Below are positions 9,195 through 16,834 of a stretch of DNA of 64,000 bases, piece after piece. The DNA lies in the NCBI RefSeq assembly GCF_014203235.1, contig NZ_JACHIN010000022.1, forward strand, positions 64,735-128,734, written 5' to 3'. The stretch is from Nonomuraea endophytica. GTDB taxonomy: Bacteria; Actinomycetota; Actinomycetes; Streptosporangiales; Streptosporangiaceae. The notes under the pieces were generated by a model. The model was not told where the DNA came from. It did no database searches and was given only the letters and a program-made list of their open reading frames with translations. The position numbers and the translations under genes are program-made. Positions within the stretch are counted from its first letter, which is position 1, and every line of letters starts with the position of its first letter.

Positions 9195-10211
9195 TCAGGC
9201 GGTGGCGGGCTCCCGGTTGGGGGAGGGGAGGGCGCCGACCGGTTCGCGGACCCGGGTGGCGGTCGCGGCACGCAGTGCGAAGATCCACACCAGGGTCGAG
9301 CCGAGCACGTGCAGGCCCACGAGGAAGGCGGGCACGCCCAGGAAGTACTGCGTGTAGCCGATGACGCCTTGGAGGAGTTCGATGCCCAGCAGTGCCAGCG
9401 CGGCACGGCGGGCGGCCCGTGGCGCGTCGGTCACGTGCAGGGCGATCAGCAGCGCGAAGGTCAGGCCGACGACGAGGTAGGCGATGTCGGCGTGGATCCT
9501 CGCCACGGTCTCGATGTCGAAGTCGAAGCGCGAGGCGAGTTCGTCGCCGGAGTGCGGGCCGGTGCCGGTGACCAGCACGCCCGCCATCAGCAGCGCGAAC
9601 ACCGCCGCGACCAGGACCTGTGCCAGCCGTCTGATGTCGCGGTGCACGGTGCGCCTGAGCACTCCGTCGCGCTCGCCCGTGCGCACGTAGAACATCCAGC
9701 AGGCGGCCATCAGGCCCACGGAGATCAGGAAGTGCGTGCCGACCGTGGCCGGGTGCAGCGCGCTCCTGACCACCAGTCCGCCCCAGAGCGCCTGCACGAC
9801 GATGCCGGCCGGCTGCAGCCAGGCCAGGCGTACCAGGTCGGGACGGCGCGGCGCCATGCGCAGTGCGGCGATCACGCAGGCGAAGCCGACCGCCAGCACC
9901 AGGAACGTGAGCAGCCGGTTGCCGAACTCGACCGCCATGTGCAGCGGCGAGATCTCCGGGTGCGCGACCGGGAGGTAGCTGTCGCTGGTGCACTGCGGCC
10001 AGGTCGGGCAGCCCAGCCCCGCCTCCGTCACCCGGACCGTGGCGCCGGTGACCGTGATGCCCGCGTTGACCACGACCGACGCCAGCGCCCAATAGCGGAT
10101 CGAGACCTGGGTGGGCGCCCAGAAGAAAAGACTCCTGATGATCGAGTTCGGGTGGTCCGTGGGTAGCTTCACGTCATCGATGGTAGGGGCCGTATGTGCC
10201 GGTCCTTCCAC
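9195..10211 (-). CDS. ctaA: heme A synthase (COX15/CtaA family)
   Basis: Integral membrane enzyme that oxidises the C8 methyl of heme o to the formyl group of heme a. It has 338 residues and about eight transmembrane helices. The extracytoplasmic cysteine pair typical of Gram-positive CtaA is seen in GCPTWPQC (about residues 68-75). Heme-ligand regions are recognisable at HMAVEFGNRL, GTHFLISV, RIHADIAYL and LHVLGSTLVW. It functions with ctaB. The start could also be one of several downstream in-frame codons, since the first 13 residues are not conserved in the family. It is divergent from the catabolic operon beginning at 10277. Confidence 0.92.
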   Translation of the reverse strand: MEGPAHTAPTIDDVKLPTDHPNSIIRSLFFWAPTQVSIRYWALASVVVNAGITVTGATVRVTEAGLGCPTWPQCTSDSYLPVAHPEISPLHMAVEFGNRLLTFLVLAVGFACVIAALRMAPRRPDLVRLAWLQPAGIVVQALWGGLVVRSALHPATVGTHFLISVGLMAACWMFYVRTGERDGVLRRTVHRDIRRLAQVLVAAVFALLMAGVLVTGTGPHSGDELASRFDFDIETVARIHADIAYLVVGLTFALLIALHVTDAPRAARRAALALLGIELLQGVIGYTQYFLGVPAFLVGLHVLGSTLVWIFALRAATATRVREPVGALPSPNREPATA

Positions 10212-10240
10212 CGCGATGGCCTCTGGCCGACCGAGCGAAG

Positions 10241-10267
10241 TTCAGTGTAGTGTGACATATTACTGAA
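10241..10267. promoter_or_regulatory. candidate operator/promoter of the hydroxyproline operon
   Basis: The 65-base ctaA/10277 gap contains inverted arms TTCAGT (10241-10246) and ACTGAA (10262-10267). Between them TAGTGTGACAT resembles the FadR/GntR-type half-site pattern GT-N3-AC. An AT-rich -10-like stretch, CATATT, lies inside, and the ribosome binding site GAAGGGAGG follows. The GntR/FCD regulator at 20292 is the obvious local candidate to bind it. This is pattern-based inference. Confidence 0.4.
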
Positions 10268-10276
10268 GGGAGGCCG

Positions 10277-11422
10277 ATGTCGGACGTCATCGTCATCGGC
10301 GCCGGAGTGGTCGGCGCCGCCTGCGCCTACTACGCGGCGCGCGCGGGGCTGGACGTGACCGTCGTCGACCGCGGCCCCGTGGCGAGCGGCACCACGGGAT
10401 CCGGCGAGGGCAACGTGCTCGTCTCCGACAAGGAGCCGGGCCCCGAACTCGACCTCGCCCTTCTGTCCAACCGCCTCTGGCGCGAACTGGCCGAGCACGG
10501 CGGGTTCGAGTTCGAGGCCAAGGGCGGGCTCGTCGTCGCCGAGACCGCCGGCGTCCTGCGGCAGCTCACCGAACTGGCCGCCAAGCAGGGCGTGGAGCAC
10601 ACGGCGGTACCCGGCGAGGCGCTGGGCGGCTACGAGCCGCACCTGGCGCCGGGGCTGGCCGGCGGCGTCCACTACCCCCAGGACGCGCAGGTCCAGCCCA
10701 TGCTCGCCGCCGCCCGCCTGATCAAGCTCGGCGCCGACTCCTACGGCCACGGCACCCTCCACCTGCGCACCGGCGTCACCGTCACCGGGTTCCTGCGCAG
10801 CGGAGAGAGGGTGAACGGCGTGCGCACCTCCCACGGCGACATCCTCGGCGGCGCCGTCGTCAACGCCGCGGGCACCTGGGGCGGCGAGGTCGCCGCGCTG
10901 GCCGGAGTCCACCTGCCGGTGCTGCCTCGGCGCGGCTTCATCCTGGTGACGGAACCGCTGCGCGAACCGCTGATCCGGCACAAGGTCTACACCGCCGCGT
11001 ACGTCACCAACGTGGCCAGTGACGCGGAAGGGCTGGAGACCTCCGCCGTGGTCGAGGGCACCCCCGCCGGGCCCGTCCTCATCGGGGCCAGCAGGGAACG
11101 GGTCGGCTTCGACCGGACCACCTCGGTGCCCGTGCTGTCCAGGCTGGCCGCGCAGGCGGTCGAGCTGTTTCCCGCGCTGCGCGAGGTGCGGGCGATCCGC
11201 GCCTACTGCGGCTTCCGTCCGTACTGTCCTGACCATCTGCCCGTCATCGGCGAGGACCCCAGGGCGCCCGGCCTCTACCACGCCTGCGGCCACGAGGGGG
11301 CGGGCATCGGCCTGGCCCCCGCCACCGGCTACCTGCTGGCCCAGCTTTTGGCCGGGCAGCGGCCCGGCCTGGACCTGCACCCGTTCCGCCCCGACCGCTT
11401 CACCCGAGAGGAGAACGGCTGA
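10277..11422 (+). CDS. FAD-dependent oxidoreductase, D-hydroxyproline dehydrogenase beta-like (HcnC/LhpB type)
   Basis: DAO-family flavoprotein of 381 residues. The N-terminal FAD fold is DVIVIGAGVVGAACAYYAA (about residues 3-21). A C-terminal GLYHACGHEGAGIGLAPATG closes the FAD site. Together with the small [2Fe-2S] protein and the second flavoprotein that follow, it matches the three-subunit D-hydroxyproline or opine/D-proline dehydrogenases that oxidise the amino acid to an imine. It has a strong Shine-Dalgarno (GGGAGG) before the ATG. Its TGA overlaps the next ATG by one base (TGATG). The exact substrate is inferred from the neighbouring DapA-family and proline-racemase-family genes. Confidence 0.85.
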   Translation: MSDVIVIGAGVVGAACAYYAARAGLDVTVVDRGPVASGTTGSGEGNVLVSDKEPGPELDLALLSNRLWRELAEHGGFEFEAKGGLVVAETAGVLRQLTELAAKQGVEHTAVPGEALGGYEPHLAPGLAGGVHYPQDAQVQPMLAAARLIKLGADSYGHGTLHLRTGVTVTGFLRSGERVNGVRTSHGDILGGAVVNAAGTWGGEVAALAGVHLPVLPRRGFILVTEPLREPLIRHKVYTAAYVTNVASDAEGLETSAVVEGTPAGPVLIGASRERVGFDRTTSVPVLSRLAAQAVELFPALREVRAIRAYCGFRPYCPDHLPVIGEDPRAPGLYHACGHEGAGIGLAPATGYLLAQLLAGQRPGLDLHPFRPDRFTREENG

Positions 11423-11667
11423 TGGAGCGGTTCGACATCTCCGTCGACGGCCGCGCCGTGCCCGCCGAGCCGGGGCAGACGATCGGCGCGGCGCTGCACG
11501 CCGCCGGGGTGCGCTCATGGCGCAGCACCCGGTTCGGCGGGCGGCCGCGTGGTCTGTTCTGCGGCATCGGGGTCTGTTTCGACTGCCTCGTGGAGGTCAA
11601 CGGCCGTCCGGCCGAGCGCGCCTGCCAGTTGGAGGCCCGTCCCGGTGACGAGGTGAGCACCTCATGA
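11422..11667 (+). CDS. (2Fe-2S)-binding subunit of the dehydrogenase (HcnA type)
   Basis: Small protein of 81 residues with a ferredoxin-like cysteine cluster CGIGVCFDC followed by a fourth cysteine in RACQLE. It is the size and pattern of the electron-transfer subunit of hydrogen-cyanide-synthase-like/opine-type dehydrogenases. It relays electrons between the two flavoprotein subunits. It is embedded with stop-start overlaps at both ends (TGATG upstream, ATGA downstream), so the three subunits are translated together. Confidence 0.88.
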   Translation: MERFDISVDGRAVPAEPGQTIGAALHAAGVRSWRSTRFGGRPRGLFCGIGVCFDCLVEVNGRPAERACQLEARPGDEVSTS

Positions 11668-12971
11668 TCCACGACCTCGCCGTCATCGGCGGCGGCCCCG
11701 CCGGGGTCGCGGGCGCGCTGACCGCCGCGCTGGCCGGGCTGCGCGTCGTGCTGCTGGACGGCGGCCCGCGCCTGGGCGGCCAGTACTTCCGCCACGCCCA
11801 CGGTGCCGAACCCGAACCCCGCTTCGCCCGCCAGTCCCACGCCCTGCGTCAGCGGGCCGAGGTCCTGCTCAAGCACCAGGTCTGGGCCGTCAGCCGCGAG
11901 GACGACGCGTTCACGGTGCACGCCCATGGCACCGCTCGTGCTGAAGTACGGGCGCGGCGGGTGCTCATCGCCACCGGCGCCCACGATCGGCCGCTGCCCT
12001 TCCCCGGCTGGGACCTGCCCGGCGTGCTCACCGCCGGCGGCGCGCAGGCGCTGCTCAAGGGCGAGCGCGTGCCGGCCGGGCGGCGGATCGCCGTGGCCGG
12101 GACCGGGCCGTTCCTGCTGCCGGTGGCCGCCGGGCTGGCCAGGGCGGGGGCTGAGGTGGCCGGGGTGTTCGAGGCCTCGGGCGGGCTGGGGCTGGCCCGG
12201 CATCCGGTCATGGCCCTCGGCAAGGCGGGCGAGGCCGCCGGGTACGCGTGGGCGCTGGCCGCGCGGCGCGTGCCGTACCGGAGGAACCATGCGGTGATCG
12301 CCGCGCACGGCGAGCACGAGCTGCGCGCGGTCACGGTGGCCAGGCTGGATCGCGACTGGAACGTTCTGGGCACCGAGGAGCTGGAGTGCGACGCGCTGGC
12401 CGTCGGCTACGGGTTCGTGCCGCAGATCGAGCTGGCCGTCCAGCTCGGCTGCCTGACCCGCCAGGATGCCGACGGCACCCCCGTCGTGGACGTGGACGCG
12501 CGCCAGCGCACCAGCGTGCCCGGGGTGTGGGCGGCCGGTGAGCCCACCGGCGTCGGCGGCTGGGAGCTGTCGGAGACCGAGGGCCGCATCGCCGGCCTCG
12601 CGCTGGCAGGCGCCGGCGAGGTGCCCGGCCTGCTGCTGCGCAGGCGCGCCCGGCTGCGGGCCTTCGCCGCGGCGCTGCAGGGCGCCTACCCGGTCAGGCC
12701 GGGCTGGCAGTCGTGGCTCACCCCGGACACGCTCATCTGCCGGTGCGAGGAGGTGCCGCTGGCCCGCGTCCGCGAGGCGCAGGAGCTCGGCGCCACCGAC
12801 GCCCGTTCGATCAAGCTGCTGGCCAGGCCCGGCATGGGCTGGTGCCAGGGCCGCATGTGCGGCTACGCGCTCGCCTGCCTGGCCGGGGAACCCCAGCAGC
12901 CCCCACGCCGCCCCATCGCCCAGCCGATCTCCCTAGGAGCCCTAGCGGAGCCCCCACAGAAGGAACATTGA
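11664..12971 (+). CDS. FAD/NAD(P)-binding oxidoreductase with C-terminal [2Fe-2S] domain, dehydrogenase alpha-like (HcnB type)
   Basis: Flavoprotein of 435 residues. The first dinucleotide fold is DLAVIGGGPAGVAGALTAA (about residues 3-21), and a second nucleotide-binding segment is RIAVAGTGPFLLPVA (about 138-152). A C-terminal BFD-like cluster is built from ICRCEEVPL and WCQGRMCGYA, which together supply four cysteines in the C-x-C...C-x4-C spacing. This domain order is that of the alpha subunit of opine and D-hydroxyproline dehydrogenases. Its stop overlaps the start of the DapA-family gene (TGATG). Confidence 0.87.
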   Translation: MIHDLAVIGGGPAGVAGALTAALAGLRVVLLDGGPRLGGQYFRHAHGAEPEPRFARQSHALRQRAEVLLKHQVWAVSREDDAFTVHAHGTARAEVRARRVLIATGAHDRPLPFPGWDLPGVLTAGGAQALLKGERVPAGRRIAVAGTGPFLLPVAAGLARAGAEVAGVFEASGGLGLARHPVMALGKAGEAAGYAWALAARRVPYRRNHAVIAAHGEHELRAVTVARLDRDWNVLGTEELECDALAVGYGFVPQIELAVQLGCLTRQDADGTPVVDVDARQRTSVPGVWAAGEPTGVGGWELSETEGRIAGLALAGAGEVPGLLLRRRARLRAFAAALQGAYPVRPGWQSWLTPDTLICRCEEVPLARVREAQELGATDARSIKLLARPGMGWCQGRMCGYALACLAGEPQQPPRRPIAQPISLGALAEPPQKEH

Positions 12972-13864
12972 TGACAACACGCACCAAACCCTGGCACGGC
13001 GTCATGGTGGCCACCGCGCTTCCCCTGCACGACGAGCTGTCCGTGGACAACGAGGGCTACGCCGCGCACTGCCGCTGGCTGGTCGAGAACGGCTGCGACG
13101 GCGTCGTGCCCAACGGATCGCTGGGCGAGTACCAGACGCTCACGCCCGAAGAGCGCGCCAAGGTCGCCGAGACCGCCGTCGCCGCGATCGGCGGCGAGCG
13201 CGTCATGGCCGGGGTCGGCGCCTACGGCGCGGCCGAGTCGCGCCGGTGGGCCGAGCACGCCCGCGAGATCGGCTGCGGCTCGGTGCTCGCGCTGCCGCCC
13301 AACACCTACCGCGCCGACGAGCGCGCCGTGCTGGAGCACTACCGCCAGGTGGCCGAGGCGGGCGTGCCCGTCGTGGCCTACAACAACCCCTACGACACCA
13401 AGGTCGACCTCACCCCGGCGCTGCTGGCCAAGCTGCACGCCGAGGGGCTGATCGTGGCGGTCAAGGAGTTCACCGGCGACGTGCGCCGCGCCTACGAGCT
13501 GGCCGAGCTCGCCCCCGGGCTCGACCTGCTGGTCGGCTCCGACGACGTGCTGCTGGAGCTGGGCATCGCCGGTGCCGTGGGCTGGATCGCGGGCTTCCCC
13601 AACGCGCTGCCCGCCGCCAACGTCGCCCTGTACCGCGCCGCGCTCGCCCGCGACCTGGACACCGCGCTGCCCCTGTACCGCACGCTGCACCCGCTGCTGC
13701 GCTGGGACTCCAAGATCGAGTTCGTCCAGGCCATCAAGCTGTCCATGGACGTGGTCGGCCGCCGCGGCGGTCCCTGCCGCCAGCCGCGCGTACCGCTGAC
13801 GGACGAGCAGTCCGCCGCCGTCCGCGCCGCCACCGAAAAGGCCCTCGCCGAGGGCATCGCATAA
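12971..13864 (+). CDS. dihydrodipicolinate synthase family protein, likely pyrroline-4-hydroxy-2-carboxylate deaminase
   Basis: Class I aldolase-fold protein of 297 residues. The Schiff-base lysine is in VAVKEFTGD (about residue 161), the tyrosine in PVVAYNNPYDT, and the N-terminal GVVPNGSLGEYQTLT corresponds to the DapA GTTGE loop. In bacterial trans-4-hydroxy-L-proline degradation, a DapA homologue deaminates the imine made by D-hydroxyproline dehydrogenase to alpha-ketoglutarate semialdehyde. Overlap with the dehydrogenase genes and nearby epimerases supports that role over lysine synthesis. No aldehyde dehydrogenase for the next step is present in this window. Confidence 0.82.
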   Translation: MTTRTKPWHGVMVATALPLHDELSVDNEGYAAHCRWLVENGCDGVVPNGSLGEYQTLTPEERAKVAETAVAAIGGERVMAGVGAYGAAESRRWAEHAREIGCGSVLALPPNTYRADERAVLEHYRQVAEAGVPVVAYNNPYDTKVDLTPALLAKLHAEGLIVAVKEFTGDVRRAYELAELAPGLDLLVGSDDVLLELGIAGAVGWIAGFPNALPAANVALYRAALARDLDTALPLYRTLHPLLRWDSKIEFVQAIKLSMDVVGRRGGPCRQPRVPLTDEQSAAVRAATEKALAEGIA

Positions 13865-13916
13865 CTTTCTCTCAGAGCGAGGCCTTCGTTTGGCTTTCTC
13901 TCAGAGCGAGGCTTTC
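13865..13916. repeat. 23-bp direct repeat pair after the DapA-family gene
   Basis: Two copies of a 23-bp sequence beginning CTTTCTCTCAGAGCGAGG lie at 13865-13887 and 13894-13916, offset by 29 bp with one mismatch. They immediately follow the TAA of the DapA-family gene and precede the epimerase gene by 140 bases. They could be an operator, an RNA element or a duplication scar. The spacing is near three helical turns. Confidence 0.7.
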
Positions 13917-14056
13917 CTTTACGGCAAGCCGTGTACCCCCACCCCGGTCACGGGGCGGGCGGCACTCCAGGGGGACGGCCGGCGGCCGTGCCCCTTCCCG
14001 CCGTGACGAGGTCCGCGGCACCGGCCAAGTGGCCCAGGCACCCCCAGAGGAGCGAT

Positions 14057-15058
14057 ATGAGAACCAACCGGGTCTTCCACGCGGTCGACTCGCACACCGA
14101 GGGCATGCCCACAAGGGTGATCACCGGCGGCGTCGGGGTGGTCCCCGGCGCCACCATGGCCGAGCGCCGGGTGTACTTCCGTGACCACCTCGACCACCTG
14201 CGCAACCTGCTCATGCGCGAGCCCCGCGGCCACTCCGCCATGAGCGGGGCGATCCTGCAGCCGCCCACCCGGCCTGACGCCGACTGGGGCGTGCTGTTCA
14301 TCGAGGTGTCCGGGCTGCTGCCGATGTGCGGGCACGGCACGATCGGGGTGGCGACCGTGCTGGTCGAGACCGGGATGGTCGAGGTCAGCGAGCCGGTGAC
14401 CACGATCCGGCTGGAGGTTCCCGCCGGGCTGGTCACCGTGGACGTCGCCGTCCGGGACGGCGTCGCCGAGTCGGTCACGCTCCGCAACGTCGCCTCCTTC
14501 AGTGACCGGCTGGACGCCGAGGTCGAGGTGCCCGGGTTCGGACGGATCCGCTATGACCTGGCCTACGGCGGCAACTTCTACGCCGTCGTCGGCCTCGACT
14601 CCTACAAGCTGCCGTTCGACCGCGCGGCCAAGAACGAGATCATCGCCGCCGGGCTGGCCACCATGGACGCGATCAACACCACCGACGAGCCGGTCCATCC
14701 CGAGGACCCGCGCATCCGGGGCTGCCACCACGTCTACTTCGCCGCCCCCGGCTCCACCGCCCAGCACTCCCGGCACGCGATGGCGATCTTCCCGGGCTGG
14801 TTCGACCGCTCGCCCTGCGGCACCGGCACCAGCGCCCGGATGGCCCAGCTGCACGCCCGGGGCGAGCTGGAGATCGGCGCCGACTTCGTCAACGAGTCGT
14901 TCATCGGCACCCGCTTCATCGGGCGGCTGCTGGAGGAGACCACCGTGGGCGGGCGGCCCGCGGTCGTGCCGTCCATCACCGGGCGGGCCTGGATCACCGG
15001 GACCGCCCAGTATTTCCTCGATCCCCGCGACCCGTTCCCCGAAGGGTTCGAGCTGTGA
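14057..15058 (+). CDS. proline racemase family protein, likely 4-hydroxyproline 2-epimerase
   Basis: Protein of 333 residues. Both catalytic cysteines of the racemase/epimerase type are present: MCGHGTIG (about residue 92) and SPCGTGTSA (about residue 256). This two-Cys pattern is expected for proline racemase or 4-hydroxyproline 2-epimerase and not for the Cys/Thr dehydratases. Epimerisation of trans-4-hydroxy-L-proline to the cis-D form would feed the D-hydroxyproline dehydrogenase upstream. ATG at 14057 has GAGGAG in front of it. Its TGA overlaps the next gene's GTG (GTGA). Confidence 0.87.
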   Translation: MRTNRVFHAVDSHTEGMPTRVITGGVGVVPGATMAERRVYFRDHLDHLRNLLMREPRGHSAMSGAILQPPTRPDADWGVLFIEVSGLLPMCGHGTIGVATVLVETGMVEVSEPVTTIRLEVPAGLVTVDVAVRDGVAESVTLRNVASFSDRLDAEVEVPGFGRIRYDLAYGGNFYAVVGLDSYKLPFDRAAKNEIIAAGLATMDAINTTDEPVHPEDPRIRGCHHVYFAAPGSTAQHSRHAMAIFPGWFDRSPCGTGTSARMAQLHARGELEIGADFVNESFIGTRFIGRLLEETTVGGRPAVVPSITGRAWITGTAQYFLDPRDPFPEGFEL

Positions 15059-16020
15059 TCACGACGGTCGACTACCACACCGGTGGCGAGCCGTTCCGGA
15101 TCGTGACCGGTGGGGTGCCGGACATTCCCGGCGCCACCGTGCTCGAACGGCGCTCGGCCACCGACGGGGTCGATCATGTGCGGCGGCTGTTGTGCCATGA
15201 GCCGCGAGGGCATGCCGACATGTATGGATGTTTCCTGGTGCCGCCTGACGACCCGGGGGCTCATCTGGGGGTGTTGTTCTGGCACAAGGACGGCTACTCC
15301 ACCGCTTGTCGTCATGGCACGATCGCGCTGGCCGTACACGCTGTGCAGGAAGGGCTGGTCGCCGCAGACCCGGACGGTGTCACCGACGTGGTCATCGACG
15401 TCCCGTCGGGGCGGGTGACGGCCCGCGTGGCCCGCGCCGGGGGCCGGGTCACCGGGGTCACCTTCCGCAGTGTGCCGTCGTGGGTGATCGCCCGCGGCGT
15501 CGAGGTCGCCGGGGTCAGCCTCGACGTCTCCTACGGCGGCGCCATCTACGCCAGCCTGCCCGCCGCAGCCGTGGGACTGTCCGTGGAGCGGGAGCACCTG
15601 CCCGCCCTCATCGCCCACGGCCGCCGGATCAAGGCCGCGCTGAAGGACCACCCCGCCGCCCGCCACCCCGGCGACGAGCGGCTGTCCGGGATCTACGGCG
15701 TCATCTTCCACGACGAGCTGTCCGCCGACGGGAACGCCCTGCACCAGCGCAACGTCACCGTCTTCGCCGACGGCGAGGTGGACCGCTCGCCCTGCGGCTC
15801 GGGCACCGCCGCCCGCGTGGCCCTGCTGGCCACCGACCACGGCGACGGCGTCACGCTGACCCACGACAGCGTGATCGGCACCCGCTTCACCGCCCGGGTG
15901 GCCGGGCGGACGGCCGAGGGGATCGTGCCGGAGATCGACGGCATGGCCTACCGCACCGGCCGCCACACCTTCGACCTCGACCCCGCCGACCCCCTCGGCA
16001 CCGGCTTCGTCCTCCGCTGA
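15055..16020 (+). CDS. second proline racemase family protein
   Basis: Protein of 321 residues, co-translated with the preceding epimerase through a GTGA overlap. The first active-site segment reads TACRHGTIA, with Arg where Gly is usual. The second is SPCGSGTAA, so both cysteines are retained. It could be a second epimerase or racemase, or a trans-3-hydroxyproline-acting enzyme. Some family members of this GYSTAC type are annotated as trans-3-hydroxy-L-proline dehydratases, but those normally carry Thr at the second position. The ornithine-cyclodeaminase-family gene at 19330 would fit reduction of the pyrroline-2-carboxylate such a dehydratase makes. Specificity cannot be settled from sequence alone. 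Confidence 0.82.
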   Translation: MITTVDYHTGGEPFRIVTGGVPDIPGATVLERRSATDGVDHVRRLLCHEPRGHADMYGCFLVPPDDPGAHLGVLFWHKDGYSTACRHGTIALAVHAVQEGLVAADPDGVTDVVIDVPSGRVTARVARAGGRVTGVTFRSVPSWVIARGVEVAGVSLDVSYGGAIYASLPAAAVGLSVEREHLPALIAHGRRIKAALKDHPAARHPGDERLSGIYGVIFHDELSADGNALHQRNVTVFADGEVDRSPCGSGTAARVALLATDHGDGVTLTHDSVIGTRFTARVAGRTAEGIVPEIDGMAYRTGRHTFDLDPADPLGTGFVLR

Positions 16021-16168
16021 CCCCCACCCACCCCGCTCCCGGCCCACCCAACCACCCGGCCACCCGCCCGGTGGCGTCGTGAGCCCCCGCGCTCCCGGTC
16101 GCCCACCTGTCCGGTCGCCCGGCCTGCCTCATCCACGGTCCACCGTGATGGCGGGCGGCCCGTTCGGT

Positions 16169-16834
16169 TCAGGGGTTGCCGGGTTCGACGACGCCGTGCT
16201 CGTACGCGTAGATGATCGCCTGGACGCGATCCCGGCAGCCGATCTTGGCCAGGAGGTTGGCCACGTGCGTCTTGACCGTCGAGACGCTGACGGTCAGGGT
16301 CTGGGCGATCTCCACGTTGGACAGCCCCCGGGCCAGCAGGACGAGCGTGTCGTGCTCCCGGCCGGTCAGCGCGGGCAGGGGCTCCAGGACCCGTGGCGGC
16401 TTCGAGGTGCGGGCGAACTCGGCGACCAGGCGGCGCGTGACGCCGGGCGCGACCAGGCCCTGACCGGCGGCCACCACCCGCACGGCCGCCACCAGCTCGT
16501 CGGGTTCGACGTCCTTAAGCAGGAAGCCGCGCGCGCCGCCACGCAACGCCGAGAAGACGTACTCGTCGAGGTCGAACGTGGTCACGACCAGCACGGCGAC
16601 CGGGTCGGCGACGCCCGCGCCGGCCAGGCGCTCGGTCGCGGCGATCCCGTCGAGCACGGGCATGCGGACGTCCATGATGACCAGGTCGGGCCGCAGGCGG
16701 CGGGCCAGCCGTACCGCCTCCTGCCCGTCGGCCGCCTCGCCGACGATCTCGAGGTCGGGCTCCGACTCCAGGATCGTACGGAATCCGGCCCGGACCACGG
16801 CCTGGTCGTCGACGATCAGGATCGTGAAGGTCAT
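16169..16834 (-). CDS. LuxR/NarL-family response regulator
   Basis: Protein of 221 residues. The receiver domain has the acidic pair in LIVDDQAVV, the phospho-acceptor Asp in LVIMDVRMP (about residue 54), Thr in VVTTFD and Lys in FLLKDV. A C-terminal NarL-type helix-turn-helix follows (LTGREHDTLVLLARGLSN, then TVSVSTVKTHVANLL). Its ATG overlaps the stop of the histidine kinase by four bases (ATGA), so the two form a cognate pair. The 148-base convergent gap before it (16021-16168) shows no gene. Confidence 0.95.
   Translation of the reverse strand: MTFTILIVDDQAVVRAGFRTILESEPDLEIVGEAADGQEAVRLARRLRPDLVIMDVRMPVLDGIAATERLAGAGVADPVAVLVVTTFDLDEYVFSALRGGARGFLLKDVEPDELVAAVRVVAAGQGLVAPGVTRRLVAEFARTSKPPRVLEPLPALTGREHDTLVLLARGLSNVEIAQTLTVSVSTVKTHVANLLAKIGCRDRVQAIIYAYEHGVVEPGNP

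Noticed and set aside
11400..12317. Minus-strand frames across the dehydrogenase genes
   Set aside because: Shadow frames; the plus strand has complete FAD and Fe-S motifs and stop-start overlaps.
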